DNA from: Monilinia fructicola
Taxonomy: Eukaryota; Ascomycota; Leotiomycetes; Helotiales; Sclerotiniaceae
NCBI GenBank assembly: GCA_008692225.1
Contig: VICG01000011.1
Location: 744,001 to 808,000 of the forward strand
Direction of reading: 5' to 3'
Length of the DNA stretch: 64,000 nt
Shown here in pieces: positions 38,401 to 49,759 of this stretch (positions are counted from its first letter, which is position 1; every line of letters starts with the position of its first letter). Made by a program: the position numbers and the translations under genes. The notes below the pieces were generated by a model. That model had not been told where the DNA came from. It saw nothing but the letters and a program-made list of their open reading frames with translations, and searched no databases.

Positions 38401-39556
38401 CTGACGATGAGGAGTCAGCTGCCTTTGTTCTTAATCAACGCCTTGAATTGATAGCTGAGCTTGATGAAGAACGGAAGGTCACAGAGGCAGGAAGACAAGC
38501 TCTTGGCAGAGTTCTGGAAGAAAATACCGAAGCAGACCGATCTCTTACACATCTTTCTGCTTCTCCTTCTAATATTAATATGCGCTGGCAACAAGGAAAC
38601 TTCGTTTGGTGGTGGTACTTTCGGATCAGTGTACGCCGCAATCAACCTGGATTCAGGTCATTTGATGGCCGTAAAAGAGATTCGTCTACAAGATCCCAAT
38701 CTTATTCCCACAATCGCTGCTCAAATTTCGGACGAGATGCATGTCTTGGAGGTTCTCGATCATCCAAATGTTGTCTCATACCACGGAATTGAAGTTCACC
38801 GCGACAAAGTCTACATTTTCATGGAGTACTGTTCTGGTGGGTCACTTGCAGGCCTTTTGGAGCATGGAAGGATCGAGGATGAACAAGTTATAATGGTATA
38901 CGCCTTGCAACTTCTTGAAGGTCTCGCATATCTTCACGAAAGCGGCATTGTTCATCGCGATATCAAACCAGAAAGTAAGTTTTGCTCCTTCCTTATTCAT
39001 ACTACGAACATTTATCTAACCATAAATCAAAGATATTCTCCTCGATTACAACGGTGTTATAAAATATGTGGATTTTGGCGCCGCCAAGGTTATTGCTCGC
39101 CAAGGTAAAACTCTCGTCACCGCGACTACGGCCACCCTCGCCAACAAAAATAAATCTATGACGGGTACCCCTATGTACATGTCCCCTGAAGTAATCAAAG
39201 GGGAAAACCCAGGACGAGCTGGTTCAGTCGATGTCTGGTCACTCGGCTGTGTTATTCTTGAAATGGCTACAGGCCGTCGACCCTGGACATCACTTGACAA
39301 CGAATGGGCCATCATGTACAACATCGCTCAAGGAAATCCTCCTCAAATGCCATCGCCAGATCAACTTAGTCCTCAAGGTGTAGATTTCATCAAGAAATGT
39401 TTCATTAGAGACCCGAAAAAGCGTGCTTCGGCGCCAGAGCTCTTACAACATGAATGGATCGTGGCAATCAAGAACCAGGTTTCTATCGAGCCACAAACAC
39501 CCAGCGATAGCGGAAGTTCTCACTCTGGTAGTACCAGAGGTAGTTTCCTCAACTGA
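35431..39556 (+). CDS. SSK2: MAP kinase kinase kinase of the HOG pathway (Ssk2/Ssk22/Wis4 type), frame broken three times
   Basis: The osmostress MAPKKK that phosphorylates the Pbs2-type MAPKK; the Botrytis ortholog is known as Bos4. The likely start is ATG at 35431 (MSSEISPRAVRFSD). A long regulatory half follows, with family blocks such as FAKRHLPPYIEELLTLINFPSRL. A complete kinase domain spans 38608-39500: P-loop GGGTFGSVY at 38608, the AVK lysine at 38674-38676, HRDIKPEN from 38953, DFG at 39071 and GTPMYMSPEVI in the activation segment. A 58-nt intron (38975-39032) splits the HRDIKPEN loop. The stop is at 39554-39556. Reading through needs one base removed in each of three places: about 35560-35580, the T run at 36736-36739 (before LQGDKSILLG), and the T run at 38605-38607, just before the P-loop. 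All three are +1. Without correction the kinase would not be made. Confidence 0.88.
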
Positions 39557-40103
39557 GGTATTATTGTCCTCATTCTCTCAATCTTTTCGCTCGACTATTA
39601 CGATACCTCTCTTCTACTTTTTTGAGCTGGAGCATCTTTCTTTTGTATTTGCTTTAGTCAATATTATTCTTTTTGGACGTTTGGGAAAAGCGCAGTACAT
39701 GAAGCGTATTTTAAGGGGGCATTGGGTTTGGCACAATGAATCGAATCGGAATTACATGTATATGTGGGATATACGTATACAAAAACACTTCTTTATCGGC
39801 GATTGGGTTTGGAGTTGGTATTTTCCTTAGCATATACGTGTTCATGAGGAAAGCTGGGTCTACCTTTTGACGTTTGTTGGGTTGTGCAGATATAAATGCA
39901 GTGTTGCGATGACGAGAGCACGGAGGTTGATGTGAGGAATGGATAAGCGGGTGTAAATACATGTATGGAATGAAGGATAAGGCAAGATGGTGTCTCGAAT
40001 GGGGGAATTGGTATATGAGGAGATACAACCAGTGGAGGATGAGGTTGAACATCGAAACGCACGCATAGCTAGAACATGCACAATATGATTGAAATATGGC
40101 GTG
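39557..40103. other. 3' flank of SSK2
   Basis: About 550 bp, AT-rich, with no recognisable gene. Probably the 3' UTR of SSK2 and the end region of the doubtful minus-strand open frame that follows. Confidence 0.5.
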
Positions 40104-40568
40104 TTAACGAATTTTAGTAATACTCAAGACAGCAGTGAAAGAATTTAATGTCGCTGGTAGTACATGATAAGTATATACCTTGCAATTACTGAATATAGTA
40201 ATTTTGATTCCCATCTTCTTCACGCATCGCATTATTGACAAGCGGGACGTTCCATCAGCGGAAATACATAAGCTTCGGACACCACTCGGCGTCTCCACCA
40301 GAAAGCTCCACTTCAATGCTACTGTAGTAACTGTACTGAGTCCTGACGCGAAACCCGTGGGGGTGATCAACGGGATTTGGAATTTATATCCAATCATGAG
40401 AAGCAGCACGCTGGGAAGTTGCTGCAAGGCTGAGTAAACGCCGTTGTATATCGGGCATGGGTGGGTAACGGGTCCATATTTTTCCCACAATCTATTCATC
40501 ATGGGAAGGTTGAGACTTGCCAGAGAGGCAACTTGGAAAACAGGTACTGCACGGCGTACAAGGAACAT
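40104..40568 (-). CDS. Hypothetical protein, doubtful
   Basis: A 154-codon open frame between SSK2 and the MFS permease, in moderately AT-rich DNA where such a length is not trivial. It has one hydrophobic stretch (LQQLPSVLLLMIGY) and no motif I recognise. A possible splice donor (aag|gtatat) lies near the end of the frame, so the true gene could continue past it or not exist. No function is proposed. Confidence 0.25.
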   Translation of the reverse strand: MFLVRRAVPVFQVASLASLNLPMMNRLWEKYGPVTHPCPIYNGVYSALQQLPSVLLLMIGYKFQIPLITPTGFASGLSTVTTVALKWSFLVETPSGVRSLCISADGTSRLSIMRCVKKMGIKITIFSNCKVYTYHVLPATLNSFTAVLSITKIR

Positions 40569-40985
40569 GCAGATTGAGATGGAAAAGTTTTTCCATGTGG
40601 ACAGGCAGGGGAATCTCTGATCTTGATTGAGTGTGGAGACTCTGGAGAGTGATCAGTGTGGATGGAGAGGGGAATTTTCGAGGGGATGCATACCTAGGTA
40701 CCTACGGAGTACAGTACATACACACACACATGCATACATACATATATATATATGGAAACAGTTCCGGGGTTCTTCGGAAAGGATTTCTTTTTTTCTTGTT
40801 TTTGTTCTTTCCAGATTTCTTTCGTGCGGTTGAATTGGATGGAGAGGAAAGTGGCAAAGACTTTGAAGTGAAGATTTGCTTTCTTGATACGAAGTGAAGA
40901 TTCGTCGGATTTCTGAATTGATCCAAGCCGGAATCTTACTTGGAGTTGTGAGGAGTTTCGCATCGTCGTTGCATCGATCTTCATA
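40569..40985 (+). promoter_or_regulatory. Upstream region of the MFS permease with both dispersed motifs
   Basis: At 40691-40711, TACCTAGGTA is followed two bases later by TACGGAGTA, about 280 bp upstream of the start codon. A short (CA)n/(TA)n run and a T-rich tract follow. These are candidate promoter elements; no function is shown by sequence alone. Confidence 0.4.
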
Positions 40986-42722
40986 ATGGCTGGAATTCAC
41001 GATGCTATTGGGCGTGACTCTGCTCCAGTGGGCGGTGAGAAGGATGTGAAGGATACTTCGGCTCGAGAGTCGCGAGTCGTGGAATCAGATGCCGACTCTA
41101 CTGATTCTCGAGCTGGTTCCATATGGACGATTGTGGGATCTGTAAGTTTTGCTTCGAGGTGGCCGGGTCCGGGAATGGGGTATTGATCGTGATTGAGCAT
41201 AGGCAATGGCAAATTATTCGGATGGATATCAACAAGGTCTCGTAAGATCCCCTCTCCTTCGCCCTCACAATCTGTAACTGCACATCTGATCAACAAACGC
41301 CAGGCCTCGAGTACAAACGTCGTGTTTAATCATCTCCTCGGCCCCAAAGTCTACACCTCGACGATCCAAACCCGTCTCTCCAACGCCCTCCTCGTCGGCT
41401 CCGTGATAGGTATCCTAGTCCTCGGCTACACATCGGACAAATTCTCTCGAAAGGGCGGCATGCTCTTCACCTCCACCCTCGTCATCATCGGCTCTCTCCT
41501 CTCCACCCTGGCCTTCCAAGTTCACCCCTCGCACAACATGCTCTGGCTCCTCACCATTGCCCGCGGCATCGCCGGCGTCGGCGTCGGCGGCGAGTATCCC
41601 ACCTCTGCCGCCGCCGCCCTCGAGGGTTCCGCCGATCACTTCAACGAGAAACGAGGTCCCATCCAAGTCTTCATCTCGACCATGATGGCCACGACGGGCT
41701 CTCCCACGTGCACCCTAGTATACCTGCTCTCGCTGCTGGCCTCGAACAACGATTTGCAAGTCGCCTTCCACGCCATCTACAGCATCAGCACCATCCTCCC
41801 CCTCTTCGTCGTGCTCTTCCGCCTCCGCATGACGGACGGGACGCTCTTCCAGCGCTCCAATCTCAAGACGCGCGCGATCCCCTGGCGCTTCGTCCTCCGC
41901 CGGTACGGGCTCCGCTGCCTGGGAACGAGCACCGCCTTCTTCCTCTACGACTTTGTCAACTTTCCCAACAGCATCATGAGCGCCGCCATCATCAACGGCC
42001 TCGTGCCCGGCAAGAACGTCCGCACCGTGGCCATCTGGCAGTTTATCCTGGCCGTCTTTCCCATCCCCGGCGTGCTGCTCGGCATGTGGCTCGTGAATCG
42101 CGTGGGCCGGAAGTGGACGGGGATCCTGGGCTTCGCGGGCTACATCATCTTGGGCTTCATCATCGGGGGCGGCTACGAGCGGCTGACGCGGGCGGAGAAT
42201 CTCCCGGCGTTTGTGGTGCTCTATGGTTTGTTTGCTTGCTTGGGTCACATGGGGCCCGGGGCGACCATTGGTCTGATTAGTGCCGAGAGCTTTCCCACGG
42301 CCGTCAGAGGCTTGGGGTATGGGGTCAGTGCGGGGTTCGGGTACGTTTTTTTTCCCCTTTGGCTTGTTTTGGGGGGAGATTTCGTACATTGCAGTGCATA
42401 TGTGTTCATGGCCCGCTATCCAACTTCGTTTGGATTCATTTCCTTTTTTCCTCTTCCCTCTTTCCTCTTCCCCCTTCTCAAACCCCAAACTAACTACCCT
42501 CACCAAACCCACAGCAAAGCAGGCGCAGCAGTCGGCACCCAAGCTTTCCTCCCCATCCAAGCCGCAGCAGGGAAAAGGAGTACGTTTTTTGTAGCGGGAG
42601 GCGTGGGGATTCTAGGCACGATCGTCTACTGGTTCTTACCCGAGGGGAGGGATGTAGATCTGGCGGTTATGGACGAGGAGTTTGAGAGGGGGTTGGAGGG
42701 GCAGGGGCAGGAGGAGACGTAG
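40986..42722 (+). CDS. GIT1: MFS permease, GIT1/PHO84-type (glycerophosphodiester or phosphate:H+ symporter family)
   Basis: Four exons (40986-41141, 41203-41241, 41304-42340, 42515-42722) join into an open 479-aa protein. The hydrophilic N-terminus (about 45 residues) leads into ANYSDGYQQGLASSTNVVF, typical of the phosphate-symporter branch. Further signatures are the loop-2 motif GYTSDKFSRKGG, GVGVGGEYPTSAAA, and ESFPTAVRGLGYG in the second half. Helices fill the region between. The 39-nt second exon carries the SDGYQQ motif. Closest in feel is yeast Git1, which imports glycerophosphoinositol and glycerophosphocholine at the plasma membrane; inorganic phosphate or another organic anion is possible. 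Codon third positions are strongly G/C, unlike SLD3, SSK2 and VPS9. Confidence 0.82.
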
Positions 42723-45700
42723 ATGGGTTTAGGGGTTGGGTGGTAACGCGATGAAGTTATGAAAAATGCTTGGCAGGATTTATCTTCTCTTCTCAATGGG
42801 ATCAATGCGGCGTTGGAAAACGATCTTGATTGGATCACGCCTTGGGTTGGGTTTTTAGTAAAATTGTCGGATTCAATCCGTTAGCTTTTCAAGGTTCTGG
42901 GCTCTTCGCTCTCTATCCCCGTGCCATCCTGTGCGTCACGCCTTGTTCGTCACGCCTCAAACCGCAAAGCCCTCGCGTCCCCTTTTCCCTTTCCCTTTCC
43001 CTTTCCCTTTCCCAATCCTCGCACTTCGTGCCCATCTCACGGCAAACCTTCACCCGTACATAGTATCCCCATCCCAGAACCCTCCATCACACAACCTTGA
43101 TGCCCTTGAACAAATAAATCCCAGGAGAATCCCCACACACTCCCCGTGCACATGCAATCTCCTCCCTTCCTTCCCATCCCCACCCCCATCTCTCTCCTCA
43201 CGCCACACGCCACACACGCGCGCACACACCGACGCATGCAAGAACACACACAAAATCCCATCCCCGATTCCTACCCCCCATCCTCACATCCCCACCTCAC
43301 CATCAACCTCACCCCATCCCAGCCCCACGCAAACCCGCAGCCGCAACCCACCAATCCTCGAACCGCACCCATCCACCCTCACGACCAGATCCCTCCATTT
43401 CGAAGCCCCCCGCCCCACCATCGCACAGATGTCCTCGCATCAATCTAAGCCGTCGATCTGCGGGCTGGGCTGCGCTGGGCGAAGGTGGGTGGTGGTGGTG
43501 GTGTTGTCGTCGTCGGCGTCGTTGCTGTTTGATAGCTGCCAGCGCAAGAGATACGATACGCACCCCCCAATTTCCGCACGTCCTGCCCTCTCGGGATGCC
43601 GCAGCTTGCCAAACACAGCACAGCACCCTCCCCGCTCGCTCCCCGTCCGCTCCCCCAAAAGTGGTCTGAGAGAAAGACAAAGATGGCAGGATATCACAGC
43701 GCCGGACTGTAGAAGTGAATCACCATACTGCGGTCTGGCGCGGGCTTGATGGTGTTCTTCCGCGGTTGAGAGCAGCGCTTCTGTTGTTTGGGTTGTGGGA
43801 TGGGAATATTGGAGGGGAGGCGTTTGTGCGTTGCGGGGCGAAGTGATGCAGGGGCCGGGAGTTGGGGGGTTGGTGGTTTACGTTGGGGTGTGCTATGGGG
43901 TGTGCTATGGGGTCTGCTGTGTGTTGGTGAGGGGGTGGATGAGGGGGGATTTGCGTGGAGAGGCGGGGTAAGTGTGGGAAAGTGAGGAGGGAAATCTGCT
44001 GCAAGAGTGAAGATGGAGGGCGGACGCTACTACGAATTCATCTGGCGTGACGGCGCTTGGGAAAGCCGCGGACGAGAAAGGGAAATTGGGATCATGGAAC
44101 CGGAGATGGAGGGTCAGATGAAGATTACTCATGTCGCTATCCCTTGGAGAGTCTCATCATGGGAGATCCCGTGACATCCAACAAAGTACGAGGGTGAAGG
44201 TATCAGCATTGTCCCGGATGAGATCATATGAACAAAGCCAAACCCGGATCATCAATCATGGAAGCCTATTTTATGCATCGGCCCTCCCGTCCCCAGGGCT
44301 TTGGATCAAGAGACACCAAAGGAAACTTGTACAACGTGTATGTTGCGGGGTGCTCAGCTCTCGGCACGTGCCGTGGAAGTTGCTAAGAGAGCTGGAAGAT
44401 TAGGCGGAAGATTGATCCGATTTTTGACGGAGAGATCAAATGCGATATCATCGAGTGTAGGCTTACGAGGGGGCTTTGCAGGAAGATGTAGTTGGTCGCC
44501 TGTCCGCGTATAACTACCTATGGAGTTTAACCCCCTTGAGCTTCAAGGAAAGATACTCGTAGGTATATTTCGGAGCACTTGATTCGAAGGGACAATGAAA
44601 GAATAGAAGGAAACAGGTGACTATAAGGTTGTCGATGGATGAATTCTGAGCTGACTTTGTCTGAGCCTTGTACTCTATACATGTACACTTGTGGCGTGAC
44701 AAGACTCGAAGGTGATCATACAATCAGCTTGTACAACAAACAGTAAGACGACTCTGATTCAGAAAAAAAAAACCGGCTTGCTTATGGGCGTACGACATGG
44801 AGAGATCTTGGCGGCTCTTTCGCCCTTACCAATACATGAAATCCGTGGTAAGCCATAGAGATCATAAGGTTGAAAAAGATCCTCTTCCGAACGCTTTTTT
44901 GCCTGTCGCTTGCGAACCCCATATTAGGGTTTTGATGACTCGATACATTCTGTCAAAAGTACCACGGCGAACCCTTATCTCGGCCAATTTGCCCCAAGGC
45001 TGGTAACGCGGCCCAGAGATTCCAAAAATGGGAGGACCCGCCGTATAGATCCTTCGGAACCTCGCTTGTGGGAATGCGGATATGAAGCCCATGGATGATA
45101 TGTTGGCAAATTAGTCGCACGTCACTCGAGTCTAGTTCAGGCGGAATCGCTTAGATGGAAGAGACGTAGAAGAATGGCGATGCGTGGAATCATCAGATGT
45201 CTTGAAACTATTGTACGTTCCCGTCTGTTCAGTGTCCACACCTAACTGTGCGACGCAGCCTAAGCTTGCTTCACGCGGGCTTCATCGTCGATGATCCCAG
45301 GTGGAGATAGGTGAAATTTGATCGTCTGGGTGTGGTGTGGTGTGTAGTATTCGTATCGTCGCAAGTCTTCGTATGCAAATATGATTTGATGGAATTCTCG
45401 GGAGTATACAAGGACACCGAACACATGATGCGCCAAGGTGGCAGAGGACCTTGATACGTTTCAGCTATTCATTCGAGAGATCATTTGAACCGGCCACATC
45501 GAACGTTGATTTGAATGTTTGGACAGTCATCAAATTTGGGAGGTCCAGGTTTTACTCTGTACGTTAAGGTTAGGTTACCACTGTAAAAGCAATCGTTTTT
45601 ATGTACTCTGTATAGCTTTCAAGCGCGTATGATGACGATCTAATCGGGACGTTATTCACAAATGCAATGCAGTCAGTCAGTAGTATTGTATGCATGAAGG

Positions 45701-46239
45701 TTGGAGCAATGGTTTTCCAAGTACACCATGAAAAGATGGAAGTTCTACAGAGTAGAAAGGGTTGAGGAGAGGAGAGAGAGGGGAGGAGAGGAGAGAGAGG
45801 GGAGGAGAGGAGAGGAGAGGAGAGTAGAGGAAAATCAAATCACACATCCCAATATCCATCCCAGTATATCATATAAGTATGGTAGGTAGGTATATAATAA
45901 AATATATTGTCGTCTGTGCAGTATTATTGACATCTAGACTCTTGGACCAACAGGATCCACTGATAAGGTTGAAACTGCATTACCAGGTAGTTCTACTGCA
46001 CCCATGGAGTAATTAAAGTGAACTTAGTGAAGTACTTGAACTCCATCCATAATTCCATATCCATCTTTTCCAACAAAGGACCCGCCGGCATTGGAACATT
46101 CGCGTTCTCATTCGCATTCACATTCATGTTCACAGTCTTATAATTCTCGGTCAAGAAGCTTATCAGTCAGCAATTCTACTGTAATTAGATATCGATAGGA
46201 CCAGATCAATAAATGGACTCGTATTTGGTATCCATGGAT
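42723..46239. other. Intergenic, no recognisable gene
   Basis: 3.5 kb. At 42960-43700 a C-rich stretch with a ccctttc repeat (42976-43012) keeps long Pro/His-rich frames open, which I read as composition artefacts. Simple G/A-rich repeats lie at 45763-45830. Short open frames near 44800-45100 have no recognisable product. Confidence 0.45.
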
Positions 46240-46680
46240 TGTTTTAGATCTATATTAAAATAAAAATTTATAAGATAATATATCTTCTCAAATTCTTTTT
46301 GTACATTATAAAACTTTAATCTTTAGGAATTTTAATATACTCAACTTTTATCTTTTTAATTTGAAAATACTATAAAGTATTATTTATAATTTTTTAAAGG
46401 TTCGTTGATTTATTATAACTCTTTAAAATAAATTCTATTTTTGATAAGTTTTTATCCCGGAATACACCTAAAACAATACTAAGTACTATAATTTATTCTA
46501 TATAAATTTCTCATCTCATTGTATATCTAATATAATAATACTATTCATTATAATAAGAGGATCTATAAATAGATATATAATTAATAATCTCTAGGGGTTT
46601 TTTATTATTATTTAATATTATTATTATAATTATTTAGTATTATGATTATCATTGAAAGAGAGGATAAGATGGATTATATA
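46240..46680. other. AT-rich island, possible RIP-mutated relic
   Basis: About 440 bp of abruptly AT-rich, TpA-rich sequence, full of stops in all frames, in an otherwise moderate-GC region. This is how repeats altered by RIP (C-to-T mutation of duplicated DNA in ascomycetes) usually look. A nuclear copy of mitochondrial DNA is the other option. No protein remnant can be recognised. Confidence 0.5.
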
Positions 46681-48508
46681 ATCTAGATATCCACTTACTT
46701 ATCTACCTAGGTACTTACCTCTTACGTCCTACTTACCTCCTACTTACCTTCTACTTACCTTCCACTTACCTCCTACTTACTCCGTACCTACCTACCTACC
46801 TAATACTTAACCCACCTACTCACCCACCTAATCAAACACCGCTACCACAAAAGCTTCCACAAATTAAACAACCGATTCCTATGATTCCTCCCTCCTACGC
46901 AACACAAAACCCAGAGTAATCCTTCCCCATCAACCCAACACGCCAAAAGAGCGAGCCATGCTTGTCTCTGCCGTGGACGTTGGAACCAGAAGGCTATAAG
47001 AAGACGCAATGAAGATGAGATTGCGATGGGGATGTGCGTGTGTGCATTGTGCACTGCATACTATGTATGTGTGGATGTCATATGTACGAGTATATGTTGG
47101 GGATATATAGATAGATATATATATTTTTCCTTAGGCACATACATACATACATACATACATACATACATACATACACATCCTGGGGACTGTCGTATATTGA
47201 AATGATATCAAATGACGATTATCGCAATGTAAACTCTAGATCGTGAGGAGAGGGCAATGAGCAGGTGGTTTATATCCATCCATCCATCCATCCATCCATC
47301 TGGGCAGTGAGTGATAGATAGATACCACATGACATACATATACAGACCTCGAATGCATCGTTGACCTCGGGAAGTACTACTGTATAGATGGATCTACAGA
47401 ATCGTTCTTCCTCACATCCATACAGTCAGTACATCTACATCTATCTCACATGGGAGCGTCGCTAGGAGGTAGGGGACGAATATCATCATTTCATTCATGG
47501 TGGCGCTCCGTCCTTTTGGTTCTTTTTTTTTGCGTCTATTTCGATATAGTCAGTCGCTACGAGGGAGGAGATGGGCATTGTCATTTCGTTTGATGTCTCG
47601 TTCCGTGCTTCTCCTTCTTGTCTCCGGGGCTCTCTTCGACCCCTCGAAAGAAGAGAAGAGAGAAGAATAATGAGATCTTCAGGCTGCAGGCCAAACAAAC
47701 CTTTGAACAAAGCTTCTCTGCTCCATTGATCGTCTTCTTTTCAATGACCTTGGAGAAATTAATATCTTGGCATATTTTCTTCTGGGGTGATGAATAGCAC
47801 ATCCATAGATATATATATATGTAGATGCATAGGTATGGATATAAAGAACTAACTATATACATCCATGAATAGATACATGTATAGATACCCATGGACATAT
47901 ACATATAAGGTTATATACATATATATATATAAGGTTATATATATATACATATACAAGGTTATATACATATCCATGGATATATAAGGTTATACACATACAC
48001 ATATATAAGGTTATGTACATACACATATATATACATCCACACATAGTAGATATCCATTAATTTAACTTGTTCCCCATATCTCAACCATTCGTCCTCTATC
48101 CATCAATCATCTCTTTTTAAAGTTGATAAAGGATTTCACGTGGGGGGAACATTTCAATCAACCAATGAACTTGAATCCCAAGACTCGGATCTCCTTATCT
48201 TCCCGCTAACCCAATGAGGAAACTACCTCTCATCCCTACGTTAATCCCTACTTTACCTTTGATAGGCCAAGACATGGGGTATCGGAACGATTATCTGACC
48301 CTTGTCTATCTTTCTTGAGTCTTCCAAGGTTGCAGTGAGTCTTTATCTCCTGATTAATTCTCCTTCTTGCCGTTTCAACATTGTATATAAAGGAAGAGCT
48401 GAAAATGGAGCGAGGTGAGCGACACAAGGAATAGAGGAGAAATGGATTGCGGAAGGGATTGTTTCGTTTGTTTCTTTGTTTCTTTCTTGAATGTGATGTG
48501 AGAGTTGC

Positions 48509-48539
<31 letters not shown>

Positions 48540-49332
48540 GAAAGGTAACGAATGAGCGAACAGAAGGTTATCAGAAGAATCCATCCATCGAAGAATGGAA
48601 GAAGACTGTGGAAAGAATAGAACCAACAACAACAACAACAAGAAGAAGAAGAAGAAGAAGAAGCAGAAGTAGAAGATAACCAAGCCAAGCTGCCTAGTAC
48701 GCACCTCCTTACCTGACCCTTACTCCGTACAGTCCCATAGGACAACAGCCAAAATGAAAAATCACACCCACGGGAAATTCTCATCCAAAGTTCCATCCAG
48801 CCTTGGTAATATCGGGTCTCTAATCCCAAAGTAGAAAATGTCAATCCAGATGGGGAAGTGTACCGATATCTTTTCTCCCCATATCTACTGCAGGAGGGAC
48901 CTAGGTAGGGAGAGGCCCAATCGTACTTTGAAGCGAGCCATCATCCAGATTCATATGGACGATGGATGGATGTCTTGTGTGCGGATCGTATTGTGTTGCG
49001 TGTATAAGGCAGAGTTGAAATAGAGCTTCGGATAGATATTGCATCGACCAGGTTGGGTAGGCAAAGTGCTCAACTCCCTCGTCCGGAGTAGGTATTCCCA
49101 ACCAACCAACAGACCAATTATTGATCCCTGACCATTTTAACTTTTTGATCTGAAGAGATGAGAATATAAGAGTAAGAATATAAGAATATGAAAGAGGTCT
49201 TCGACTGAGGAGACGAAGTGAGACGACGAATCGAATACCTGACGATAAAATTACCTAGGTGATAGGTTACAGGATCCGATTCCAGACTTGGTTTATCTCT
49301 GGGCTGGCATTAAACGAAATGCGAATGATATA
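46681..49332. repeat. Microsatellite-rich intergenic region
   Basis: Contains CTTACCTACTTACC repeats (46690-46830), (ACAT)n at 47136-47174, (ATCC)n at 47273-47301, an imperfect array of aaggttatatacatat units at 47900-48020, gttgaga repeats (48495-48540), and aac/aag trinucleotide runs (48628-48665). TACCTAGGTA is at 46704, TACTCCGTA at 46778 and 48721. No gene recognised; the 198-codon minus frame at 48248-48844 is low-complexity and not trusted. Confidence 0.6.
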
Positions 49333-49432
49333 TAATAATAAATAAATAAATAATGAAATAATAAATAAATAAATAATGAAATAATGAAATAAATAAATAA
49401 ATAAATAATAAATAAATAAATAATAGAAATCA
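49333..49432. repeat. (AATA)n microsatellite
   Basis: About 100 bp of aata/aataaata units with interspersed tgaa. It lies directly upstream of the GATA-site cluster. Confidence 0.9.
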
Positions 49433-49438
49433 GATGAT

Positions 49439-49498
49439 TGATAATTGGTAATTGATAATACTCGAGTAGATAATATTATCTATTATCTACTATTATCT
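49439..49498. promoter_or_regulatory. Cluster of six GATA-factor (HGATAR) sites upstream of the ammonium transporter
   Basis: TGATAA occurs at 49439 and 49453, AGATAA at 49468, and its complement TTATCT at 49476, 49483 and 49493. All six match HGATAR, the binding consensus of AreA/NIT2-type nitrogen regulators, and AMT/MEP genes are classic targets of these. The cluster is about 1.07 kb from the start codon. Simple-sequence expansion next to the AATA tract could also produce some copies. Confidence 0.5.
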
Positions 49499-49759
49499 AC
49501 ACCTAGTAGTCCCATATCATAACCTCATATCTATCGATTTCTTTCTTTATTCACTTTGAATAACGGTTCCTTGTCATGATACACCCCACTATCTACATAT
49601 CTCTCTCTATCTGCAGGTAAGGTAAAAGAAAGGCAAGGCAAGACAAGACAAGACAAGGCAAGGCAAGGTCCTCCGTAGGTCAAGGTTGACATTGGACAGT
49701 AAGCAGAGCAGAGCAGTGCATGGCATTTTAGCTTATATGTTTTACTTATCTGAACCGAA

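Noticed and set aside
35431..39556. Programmed +1 frameshifting as the explanation for the breaks in SSK2 and SLD3
   Set aside because: The sites share no common slippery motif, rare codon or stop-codon context, so a shared decoding signal is not supported.
42931..43749. A 272-codon Pro/Ser-rich plus-strand frame
   Set aside because: It starts at a non-ATG codon in C-rich repetitive DNA, has no domain, and competes with other open frames on both strands. Treated as a composition artefact.
48248..48844. A 198-codon minus-strand frame with long Ser and Cys runs
   Set aside because: The runs come from aac/aag trinucleotide repeats and gttgaga repeats; no domain is present.
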